A stretch of 64,000 bases of DNA, taken from Datnioides undecimradiatus. Its lineage: Eukaryota > Chordata > Actinopteri > Lobotiformes > Datnioididae. The position numbers and the translations under genes were made by a program. This document shows, one piece after another, positions 54,491 through 64,000 of this stretch (its first letter is position 1; each line of letters opens with the position of its first letter). The stretch covers positions 2,315,047 through 2,379,046 of the forward strand of contig WARS01000071.1 in the NCBI GenBank assembly GCA_008933995.1, written 5' to 3'. The notes beneath the pieces were generated by a model, which was not told where the DNA came from, did not search any database, and worked only from the letters and a program-made list of their open reading frames with translations.

Positions 54491-57400
54491 TTGAAGGACG
54501 ATTTACTAGTTTTACCAAAATAAAACCCTGAGTGCACTCAACACCACACACTACCTGACCACACCTGTGTCCTATCAGACTCAAAGCATTTCATAGAACG
54601 TGAATCTGCAATGTTTTGGCGATCCGACAAACTCTCTTTAATGTTCGGGAAATAATATTATAAGGTGATGTGTTTTTTGATGTTAAAAACAAAATGAGTT
54701 TCGACAACTTTGCTGCAAATTCATGTTGCCTTAGCGTCCAGCAGCTCTTGGTTGCACTGTAACCACAGATGTCAACAGCAATGAGTTTGAATTTGTTTTT
54801 TTTTTAATTCAATTTGAAATTTGAGGAGTGAATGTTTCAAAAGGGAAAGCTGATCCGTGCAGTGTTTGTTTGATATTCACATTCAACTGATTCACAGCGA
54901 TTCAGTTGGGTCCGGTGCAAGTTACACATGGGTTTTTGTGACAACTTGCAGGCGCTCATTTGCGATTTCACCATTGACCTTAAACTTGATTTCAAGTCCA
55001 GGATCATCACCGGCTACAAACCCGAGGCCAAACAGCAGCCTGAGAGTCAGAGTCAGGCGATGGAAACCAATCAAATCCTGCACAACACAGATGCAAAAGG
55101 TCAGAAGTGAGTCACTGATGTAGCCATCATAAAAGGTCACACTTGTAGTCCTGATCCTGACATTACAACGCCCACAGGTCAGTTTCCCATAATGCATCTT
55201 TGCTTTATCTCCTGACCCTTGGCGCTAGCTTCCCGTATGTCTGTGGTGAACGAGTGTGATTCTGAGAAAAGGCATGCCGGGGGTTTTCCTGATTTCCTGA
55301 GACCTGAATATGAAACAGAAGAAATGATGCTGCTTGGATGAGAGAGGGAGACTACAGAAGATGAGTGGAGAGAAAGGAAGCGCGAAGAACAGATTCAAAA
55401 CCTGCAAAGAAAACAAAAGATATGGATGTTTCTGTCGAGGAGGCAGTGTTGTGAGAAAGCTCGCGTGAGAGTCGGTCAAAGAAAGATGGAAAATGACAGA
55501 GGGGAAGGAGGAAAAGAGAGGACAACGGGACATAAGAGACATAAGAGAGACAAAAACAAGTGTTCGACTGGAGAACAGAGGCGTTGTGTTCAGTGGGAAA
55601 GGTCGTATATTGTCCTGCGGTGCTGCAGTGCATTAATTACAGGATAAGAAATGATAAGCTGGGCTGCGGGGCTATGAATAGACAGGCAGAGAGACAGACA
55701 GATAGCTGACAGTGCAACCGGATGCTGACTGTCTCTGGGTTACTCACAGTTTAGGATGAAGTTAGAAAGCGAGCTGGTCCTCGAGCAGGTACAAACAAGG
55801 TCACCATGGTTCCTGCCGAGGACCAGGAAACCAATATACAGCTAGTTCTCAGAGCGTAGCCGCTAGTCACATAGCTGCTAGGTGAAAGGAAGAAAACTAA
55901 ATTAGCCATTTTGTTATTTTTGTAGCAATAGCAAAGCAGCAACATGCACATTAAATGAATTAATACACAATCGCAAAGATGAACTGCAAAGAAAACAAGA
56001 TTTAGAGTCTACACATACACAGGAATGATGCCTTTTGAGCTAAATGCTAAAGTATGCTAATATTGCTAGCTAATAGCAACAATGCTAACCAGGCGTGGTG
56101 CCGATTACCTTAGTCTAGCATGCTAACATGTGCTACTTAGCATTCAACACAATGTACAGGTGAGTTTAATGCTAATATATTTGATTTTTAACATCTTTTC
56201 ATCAAGTTTCTTCATCAAGTTTTATCATTTTAATGCAAAACTGCATTTTAACATCAGATTCAGCCTGTTTTTGGATGAGATCATTTAAAATATTTATGGT
56301 CAATTACTGACAGTTATTAAAGCTAACTAAAGCTTTAATGATTTGTGTCTACCAATGGAGGTAAAGACACTTTCCAGATATAAATGAATGCCACATTAAA
56401 ATCCAATAAAATACATAAATAAACTCAATAAAATAGAGAATAAAACATTTATTCTATGATAATCAGTGTGTGCTGTGGCCCTCCAGCGTCTGAGAGACTC
56501 AGTTTAATACAAAACTGCAGCTGTGTCTCCCCGAAGAGGAAAAATGAATTAAGCTGTTTGGAAAAACAGCCTCATTTCCACACTTTTGCTCATATTTATG
56601 AAATTATTCAATCAGAGTTTGCAGCGTCTCTCCAACTGAGCATGTAAAGGTTTGCGTAAACCTCCAGCTGAAGGGGAAAACAACGCTTCGTCTCGATCAC
56701 ACCCCTGTATTTTCAGATCATAAAACATCACACAGAAACACATAAATGAGCAGCGAGACAGCTAACACAAGCAAAATTCAGAAAAACAAACTTATTTTCC
56801 CATTGAGCGGCATCTTTTGAATTGTACAGTGGCTTTTGAATGAGTTTCATGGGGTCGTGAAACTCCACTCAGCACGCCAGAGACCCAAAACACGATTATA
56901 AGCAGGTTTATTCCGGCTGTTTCAGCGGGGTGCAACATTAAAAACTGGGACCAAAAACTCAATCAGAGCTCTCAGAAATAAACTTTATATAGTTTGATGC
57001 AGGTTATAGGTCCTTCAGTGTCATCAACACCCACAGAGCTCTGTTCTCTGCACTGAACCTCTGCATCTATGTGCTGCTTAATATTATTTTAGCATCTCTT
57101 TTATGTGGACCTTGATTCTTTTTATTCCATAATCACCATAATGTCTGTCAACCAATTTGGCTCTAAATGCAAATAAATCAATAACTATGTGTATGGATTG
57201 AATCCTGCAGACTTTACCTTGAGTTTTTCCTTTAGCACGGCCATTAGCTTGACGTTTGTGGTTTTTAACTAAATTATCCAAACACCTTTTTAATGCATTG
57301 TCATGAAAGTTGCTTCAGACATTCACACTGTTGTCACTTCGGTGCCAACATCAAGTCAAATTGTCTGATATCTGTCTGCGTAACTGCTTCGATCAGCCTC

Positions 57401-58345
57401 AGCTGCAGCTTTGTGTTCTGCGATGATTAGCATAGCACGCTAAAGTACGATGGTGTAAATGGAAAACAAACTCCTTCCGTTTGTCATTTTCACATCCATT
57501 TAAACGAATGTCAAGAACATTTAAAGTTTGCGTGGTCCTCGCTCAGGTGACATTAATATGTTTTTATCAGTGGTTACACAAATAACCTGAGCTCTCTCGC
57601 TAAGCACGGCTGTAACGCCTGTGCTTGTCTCATGCAATAAACTAATCCGAACTGTTTTCACTGTGATGAGGGTCAGACCCTTAATGTCTGTGAGCTCTGT
57701 GAGCTGTTACAGAGCATCTGTGAAAGACTGCATGCACCAGGTAATGCTACATTATAGTTTTAAGCTTAAGCTAGGCTATAAAGTTACAGCTATGCTAATG
57801 TAGCTAACGTTAGCTATCAACAAGGGTCTGTGTTGCATGAGAGACTGAGCGTGTGAACAAATCGACTTGTGGTTTTGGGATCAGTGACGGCGCCTGTTGT
57901 ACAGGAGTGGATACAGAGGTGCACAGATGCTGTTTCCATGGTTACCGAGCACAGAGCATCACTTAAACTGCCTTGAGACGCCTTAAATCTGACATATTCA
58001 TTTGGTACTTCAAGCAAACGTGAACTGTTACGCTGTCTGGTGACCAAACGTCTATCTACACCCAGCAGCCAATCACAGCTGAGAATTTTAAGTGGCAATT
58101 GTGCACGAGTGCGAGCAAAGCGCAGGAAGTGACACAGATCGTTATTGTTTAGGTCGCGATAAATTAAGTGATGCAGAAGATATTCAAGTCTTTCATTTCT
58201 TGTTCTGTCCTACTTTAAAAGGTCAAAGGTCACAGGAACGATGCGTGTTGTATGTGTTTGCGTGTCTGTTTCTTTTGTGTGTTTTGTGCATTATGCAACT
58301 GTGTGCGTGTGTGCGTGTGTCAGTGGGTGATAGAGGTGGGGGATT
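54490..58345. other. intergenic, nothing coding recognised
   Basis: A GCTAA/TGCTAAC-rich patch at 56040-56140 recalls repeat ends seen elsewhere in the window. No gene supported. Confidence 0.35.
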
Positions 58346-58354
58346 CCCGCAGCG

Positions 58355-58600
58355 ACCTGTGTGTGTGTGTGTGTGTCTCCCATCCATCATCACACACACT
58401 TCCCTCCTTCAGCGCATTCGAAAATAGAACGGTGTGTGAACATGACCTCTCCCACACATAAACACACACACACACCCACACACACACGGGCACGCACGCG
58501 CATCCACACACACACACACACACACACACACCAGTAAACACACCCATTACGATGCCATTGTGTCTTGGTTTCTTGTCCAGAATGTTGGTGCGTGTTTGTT

Positions 58601-58641
<41 letters not shown>

Positions 58642-58825
58642 TATCAGGAGTTGTGAGGAAAAACGTCCCCCGTGCCATGTCCTCTCCCTCCTTTTTCTCT
58701 TTCTGTCTCTCTTTTCTTTCTCGCCACAAAGTCTGGAGTCCCTGCCAAATTTCCTTTGTGGCAAAGGTGTGGTGCCACGACAGTGTCTCCTCTCTCTCTT
58801 ACACACACACACACACATTCCTCCT
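58355..58825. repeat. cluster of CA/TG microsatellites
   Basis: TG runs at 58357-58376 and 58605-58639, CA runs at 58463-58488, 58506-58532 and 58800-58818. Confidence 0.9.
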
Positions 58826-59094
58826 TGTTTAGCTACAGACACATCCACACTGTTGACGGTATAATGAAACCTTGATAATGAAGTGATGTTCTGATATGAG
58901 GCTTTAACAGATGAGGTGGAAGTGAAGAACGCTGGACGCTGGACGTTTCCTCTGCTGAGTCCTTTAGTTCCTCCGCCTCTGATAACGTTATCATAGTGTG
59001 TGAAAGCAGAAATGAGAGTTTAAAAAAGGGATGATGCTACTTTTGTGGGCGGCAAAGTCGGCTGATGTCTGCCTGGAAACTCACGGGTGGATTG

Positions 59095-59275
59095 CTGCAC
59101 GCTTTATACAGACATTCGTGGTCCCCAGAGGATGAAACCTGGTGCTGTGACTTTACAAACTATATAAAAAGCATGTGTCCTTTAGCTGTTCAGGACAAGA
59201 TACCTTTGCTTCTCATGGGTGTTTGTGTATTTAATGAAATTCTAGATGTTTGTATGTTAGCATGCTAAATGCTAA
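59095..59275 (-). repeat. reversed copy of the ATCCTCTGG interspersed repeat
   Basis: CAGACATTCGTGGTCCCCAG then AGGATGAA is the reverse of the TTCATCCTCTGGGGACCA word seen near 4600 and 45769, with GTTAGCATGCTAAATGCTAA at its far side. Confidence 0.55.
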
Positions 59276-60798
59276 CAAGGTGTCATTGGACCAATCATCT
59301 AGAATCATCCTTCAGCAGGTTGCAAATGCAACTGATGTGCGAGAAAACTGGTCTTCTGCAGCTCCTCTTGGCTCCGTTTTCAGGTTCTAGCAAATCTAGT
59401 GTAATGTTTCGCCGATCACGGGTCATGTTAGAGAGATTCCTGTTGGCTGTTTTACAAATGCAGATGTATGCACCTTCCGTTCGGATAATAAAGAGACTAT
59501 ATTATTGAAACTTCTGCAAAAAATCCTGCAAAATGTCATATATTTATAATAATTTCTTTGCCAAAGAAACAAGACTGCATGAAAAGTGTGGCTCGGTGTC
59601 TAGTGTCATGGATGCTGCTCTCATCCAGCTGCTCTGTGGCGTAGAGGCTCACGCTGTGGAGATCGCGCTCTATAGTCTTCACATAAAAACCAAATGAACA
59701 GGGTTTCTAATGACTAATGACGGCCCGTAAAGCAGATACGGCAGGAAAAGAGACAAAATGGCTTGTTTCACTATCACAACGTGATCTGTTGGGTCCTATT
59801 TGGAAAGCACGCTCGAAAGACTTTCCCACTGCTCCCCTGATCTCTGCACAGTCACGATGAAGCAAGAAGAAGCAGCTCCACCATGCAAGTCTGTTTTAAA
59901 CCGCAAACATAACAAGAATTTTACCATTTCACATGCAGAAGAGGATTAAAAACTCATTCAAACTCCAGATTTTCAGATTTTCAGATGCACAGTTCTCGCA
60001 CTGATATGCACTAATTCATCATCTCTCTCTATGAAGTATATTATCTGATAATATAATACGTGCTTATATGCAGATTAGGGGCTTAGAGATTCACATCAGA
60101 CCAGAAGAAGCCAGAATTCAACAAAACTGGCAACTTTTCAGCTCCACCCACAGCGTTTCCAGGTGGCTTTGTTGACTCCTGGTGTTGTCACGAAGACAAA
60201 CGGACCACTCTCCCTTTAAAGTCGAGCACACACACACACTTATTTTCCAGGAGTTATGGTGACGACACGACCGAGACCGCTTCGGAAATACGAGCACGTT
60301 CGCTGAGGAGGTAAAGGCGTCTTCATTTAATATGGAGCAGTGAGTATTTTCATGCAACGAGTAGCTGCAGCAGGGGTTTGTCAGGTCGGAGGGGGGAGAT
60401 TGTACCTGGTGCATAGTGTGTATTAAAGTGATGTTTATAGGGATCCAATCCGAACACTGCTGCTGTCGTTAGTCTGCAGGCATCGTATTGTGCAATCAAC
60501 ATTTAATTCGTAACGATGAGATGAAGCAAAAAGAGTGTGTTTAACGTGCCAGTTTGTTGTTTCCAGGCATACACACGTGCACATTTTAATGCACTTACTG
60601 TACTAACCCAGAATAAACAATGACGTAAAGATGTAAAGATGCAGCACACACACACACACACACACACAAAAGACACACACATGCACAGGGACACACTGGG
60701 ACAGCAGCGGTAAGTGGGAGTAGTTCCTGGTTGGTCTAGCAGGAGGCTCTGAGACGCCGCAGCAGTCTCCCCTGGAGCTGGGCGTGGGGTGGAAAGTA

Positions 60799-60838
<40 letters not shown>

Positions 60839-62190
60839 CATGCAGGGGGTCATTATATTGTGGTGGTGGGAGGCGGGGTGGGGGGGGGCAGGGTAAGGGG
60901 CCATGTCCTTGGCAGACAGACAAATGCACTGCATACAATATTCATCTTATTTAGCTGAAGTATGTTTATCCTTTTATATTCAGTGAGTGAACAGGCGCTG
61001 CGTTCAAGGCTCAGCGTGTGTGTCTGTAAAATGCACTCTGATATAAAATAGATTTAATCCAACAAGCTGTCACATCAACCCCTCATCGTGTCTGTATTTG
61101 TTCCTAGAGCATCTCTTGGGTTTCATTTCCCCGCGAAGCCCTTGAATGCAACACCTCTCTGTGTCTGGCTGTCGTGATATCTGATTCTCTGACCGGCACC
61201 TGAAAGCCCCGCGCGTCCATGTGCTGACTCTCCTTTTCATTCGTGCATCTGTTAATGTTTATCCATGTCTTTCCTTTGCAGCAGTCGCACAGTGATGCAG
61301 CACAGGAGTCAAATATGTTTGTTTTCGTTGCAGAATCAGGATCTTGTTTTATTGCCAAGCGGGTTTTCACACAGATGGAACGTGCTGCGGTGTGTTGGTG
61401 CATGACGATACGCACAAAACTAGAAAATATGCGTAAAGCTGAAAGCAAACCAGCCAAAATGCATCAATATAAAATGAAAAATTTACTAGTATTGTAAAAA
61501 CAATAAAAGACATAAGATTATTTACGATTATTTACACTGAGGAGCTGCACAGATTTGTCCAGGACTATGCAAAATGACACTTCATTGACTATAAAACATA
61601 ACTGCAGTGCTGTAGATAGACGTGCATTGATGGCAGGTGTAATTAAAGGTGCATAGACTTTCTGTTGATGCTACAAAATGTTTTTATGTTTCACAAACTG
61701 AATCGACTTTTTAGCAATTTTCCTTTTTTTGTGTGTGTTTGATTTGTTAAAATATTCAGTTCACAGCGACGTGAAGCAAAGAAATGCATCTTATTTAACT
61801 ACTGAAATTAACTAAACTGTTCAATTAACAACATATTCAGTATATTTCAGTTTAATATAATATTAATCAGCCTGTTGCTTTGTCACCACATGCTCATGTG
61901 CTCATGTTTCACTCTCAGTCACAGTGAATCTGAAGTGCAGCTCAGCGGACGAGCAACTCGCTGCTTCAGTCAAACCAGGAACTTTACTGTTGGGGTTCGA
62001 AACCCCTGTCAGCACCACCGCCCGCCTCCCCTCCACCCACCCGCCCCCCGCTGCTCCTCTCTCTCTCTCTATCTGTCTGTCTCTCTCTCTCTGTCTGTCT
62101 CTCTCTCTGTCAGTGAGTTGTTGTTAAGCTCAGCCACTAATCGCTCTGGTTGGGACTGTGGTTGACTGTGTTACCGCCGTCCTGCCCTCA
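59275..62190. other. intergenic upstream of sox18
   Basis: No gene recognised. CA run at 60645-60668, TG run at 60803-60834, G-rich stretch near 60860-60900, CT-rich stretch at 62050-62112. Distal regulatory elements are possible but cannot be recognised by eye. Confidence 0.4.
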
Positions 62191-62193
62191 AAT

Positions 62194-62196
<3 letters not shown>

Positions 62197-62238
<42 letters not shown>
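62197..62238. repeat. (CA)21 microsatellite
   Basis: Uninterrupted CA run about 540 bp upstream of the sox18 TATA box. TG runs follow at 62380-62413 and 62538-62572. Confidence 0.95.
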
Positions 62239-62242
<4 letters not shown>

Positions 62243-62381
62243 GAATCACATACTATTCGCCTGCATATTCGTGTGTTGTCTCTCATTTGTGTGCAAACTT
62301 AATTACACATGTGTCGTCCTGGGCTCACTTTCATGTTCCATGCATGTGTGTCAAGAGCATGTATCTGCGCATGTATGTACA

Positions 62382-62415
<34 letters not shown>

Positions 62416-62536
62416 AAGTTTGCATGCGTGTGTGTCTTGAATGTGTGTATTCGTGTGTGTGTGTGTGAGAAGCTCCATTCTCAGTTGGGCAGAAACAATG
62501 GAACCGCTCTGATTACATCTCCCTGTACAGGCGGAC

Positions 62537-62574
<38 letters not shown>

Positions 62575-62724
62575 GCTTCAGGGGGGGAGGAAAGGGTGGC
62601 GGTCGCAGAGGAGGAAAAAGGGGGAGGCGACGCTTGGACCTGCACTCCACCTCCTCCCCCACAGCTCTTTTGCTCTGTCTCCCACACACACACTCGTCCC
62701 TTCCCCTCGCGCCCGCCTGGCGTC

Positions 62725-62806
62725 TCATTGGTTAAATCCCCAGCTATATATTTATGTGATTGGTCAGGGCGGGGTATATATACTCAGCGTGGGTCGGTTA
62801 AATCTG
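62725..62806 (+). promoter_or_regulatory. sox18: sox18 core promoter
   Basis: Two ATTGG (reverse CCAAT) boxes at 62727-62731 and 62759-62763, a GGGCGGGG Sp1-type box at 62767-62774, and TATATATA at 62775-62782, immediately joined to the GC box. A second TATATATTT lies at 62745-62753. Transcription should start near 62805, about 450 nt before the ATG. NF-Y and Sp-family control of the human SOX18 promoter has been reported, to my knowledge. Confidence 0.7.
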
Positions 62807-63256
62807 GCCACAAGTTTCAAAACTTTCAAACAGGGCAGACAGACAGAGACAGTGAGTCGGACGGCCTGAGTGACGGAGGGGAATCGAGCTCTGGACAAAC
62901 CGCTGCACCACACACTCCAAACAAGAACTGTTGTCCTCCGAGAAAAAAAGAAAAGGAGCGAGGAAAAGAAAGAAGGCAGAGTCATCGTGGATCGCTTTCA
63001 GGGGGAATATCCTGCACCACAACTTGTTTGTTTTCTCTTTCTTTCTCGTCCTCCTCCTCCTCCTCTCAGATCTCGATGCTTTGCTTTGGGATTTGTGCTC
63101 CGAATCCGTCAAATTCCCCTCTCGGCCTCTCCGTTTGTCATCCGCAACACTCTGAGTTACAAATCTTTTCCAGAACTTTGCAGCCCATCAGACTGAGACA
63201 GACGTTTGCAGGTTTTCACTCGGACTAAAAAGCTGAATCCCAGCACCGGCTCTGGA
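62806..63256 (+). other. sox18: sox18 5' UTR with one upstream ORF
   Basis: About 450 nt between the predicted start and the ATG. The only upstream ATG is at 63076 and opens a 50-codon frame ending at TGA/TAA position 63226-63228. A (TCC)n stretch ending CTCAG at about 63048-63069 resembles a splice acceptor, so a 5' UTR intron cannot be excluded. Confidence 0.5.
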
Positions 63257-63656
63257 ATGAATTTAACCGAGCCCAGCTTGTCTAGAGAGACTCTTCTGCA
63301 TGCCACCCGGGCGTCCCTCGGGGGCCCCTGGGCATCCAGGACCCCGAGCCCCGCGTCTGATTCTGACATGGGCTTTGAGCAGAACCTCTCCGGTGACTGC
63401 AGCTCTCCTGACGGCCTTGGAACCGGGAACATGAGGAGATCAGAGGCGAGGATTTCTCTCACGCCCAGCTCAGGGGGACAGAGTCCGGACCTGGCCCAGG
63501 CAGGGGGAGTGTCGGCAGGCGATGGGAAGGCGGCGGGGGGCGAGCAGAGGATCCGCAGGCCCATGAATGCCTTCATGGTCTGGGCTAAAGACGAGAGGAA
63601 GCGTCTGGCTCTGCAGAACCCAGACCTGCACAACGCCGTGCTCAGCAAGATGCTCG
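63257..63656 (+). CDS. sox18: sox18 exon 1 (SoxF transcription factor), partial gene
   Basis: The ATG at 63257 is the first in frame. Exon 1 encodes 133 residues plus one base: a Ser/Pro/Gly-rich N-terminus ([14 protein letters not shown] start), then the HMG box from about residue 98 ([20 protein letters not shown], then [14 protein letters not shown]). The GTAAGA donor at 63657 splits the Gly codon after KML, the intron site inside the HMG box shared by SoxF genes. [13 protein letters not shown] fits SOX18; SOX17 has NAELSKML. Sox18 binds AACAAT-type sites in the nucleus and directs endothelial, arterial-venous and lymphatic differentiation. The second exon, with the rest of the HMG box, transactivation domain and beta-catenin-binding region, lies beyond the window. 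Sox7 or Sox17 are alternatives, less likely given synteny with tcea2 and rgs19. Confidence 0.92.
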
Positions 63657-64000
63657 GTAAGACACGGGACAGAAAGTGTTTGTGGGGCGGGAGAAAACTT
63701 TCCAGTGGACCCAGAAACATGAAATCCAGTAACTGTGGCAGGACATTTAAAGGTTTATCACAAAATAAAAATACTTTTGAATCCACTGAAACCCACTTTC
63801 ATAAAAGCATCTCCAGGCTTCGATGATCTGTGACTCTAAGTCTGCGAGCTGAGGTGATTTTAAGACGACTTGGGGGACAAACAGACCTTTCATTTGTCCA
63901 AACCAACATGCAGAACTTTTATGAAAGGTTTGTGATTGTCACCAAACGTCTGAGAAGGTTTTCTTAATCGGGTGGGGTCTGCTGCACTGGTCTGACACTG
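63657..64000 (+). other. sox18: sox18 intron 1, start only
   Basis: Begins GTAAGA and continues to the window end without an acceptor followed by HMG-box coding (expected KAWKELN-like). No other feature seen. Confidence 0.85.

Noticed and set aside
61935..62012. tRNA-like sequence with AGCTCAGCGGACGAGCA and GGGGTTCGAAACCCC
   Set aside because: The A-box-like and B-box-like words are suggestive, but the acceptor stem does not pair, the T stem has only four pairs, and no convincing anticodon arm is present. At most a decayed tRNA-like or SINE relic.
62158..63228. 356-residue open frame on the plus strand
   Set aside because: It runs through CA/TG repeats, the sox18 promoter and 5' UTR. The composition is repeat-driven and nothing resembles a protein family; only its last 50 codons form a possible uORF.
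63206..63256. Longer sox18 N-terminus upstream of MNLTEP
   Set aside because: The frame is open upstream but has no ATG before 63257 (position 63206 is TTG).
63157..63786. 209-residue minus-strand open frame opposite sox18 exon 1
   Set aside because: Shadow of the GC-rich sox18 coding strand; the sense frame has a clear HMG box and splice donor.

Overview
This window is nuclear DNA from a ray-finned fish, most likely a spiny-rayed teleost. The evidence is GT-AG split genes with vertebrate protein families, very dense (CA/TG)n microsatellites, and several short interspersed families that look like common teleost repeats. Nothing here is prokaryotic or operonic.

Three genes can be built from the sequence. 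(1) rgs19, plus strand, four coding exons between 2704 and 7360, a 213-residue RZ-type regulator of G-protein signalling with a cysteine string and one RGS domain. (2) tcea2, minus strand, ten coding exons between 22107 and 15144, a 299-residue transcription elongation factor TFIIS. All phases join without a break, and exons 6 and 7 are joined by a minor-class (U12) AT-AC intron. (3) sox18, plus strand. Only the first coding exon (63257-63656) lies in the window; the intron interrupts the HMG box at the position used by SoxF genes, and exon 2 is outside. A TATA/GC/CCAAT promoter precedes it.

The order and orientation rgs19(+) - tcea2(-) - sox18(+) is what I recall, read in reverse, for human 20q13.33 (SOX18, TCEA2, RGS19, OPRL1), so this is a conserved syntenic block. 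The genes do not form a pathway: one acts on G-alpha proteins at membranes, one rescues arrested RNA polymerase II, and one is an endothelial transcription factor.

Layout: 1-2660, 5' flank or first intron of rgs19; 2661-about 7890, rgs19; about 7890-14790, convergent intergenic DNA with small inverted-repeat elements and microsatellites; 14790-about 22300, tcea2 and its promoter; about 22300-62700, a 40-kb gene-poor interval between the divergent tcea2 and sox18 promoters, holding diverged repeats, an array of ETS-like motifs, minisatellites, a LINE fragment and possible helicase-like remnants; 62700-64000, sox18 promoter, 5' UTR, exon 1 and the start of its intron. No rRNA, tRNA, CRISPR array or complete transposase gene was seen. 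Gene calls rest on remembered family sequences and on reading-frame and splice-site consistency; no database search was run.
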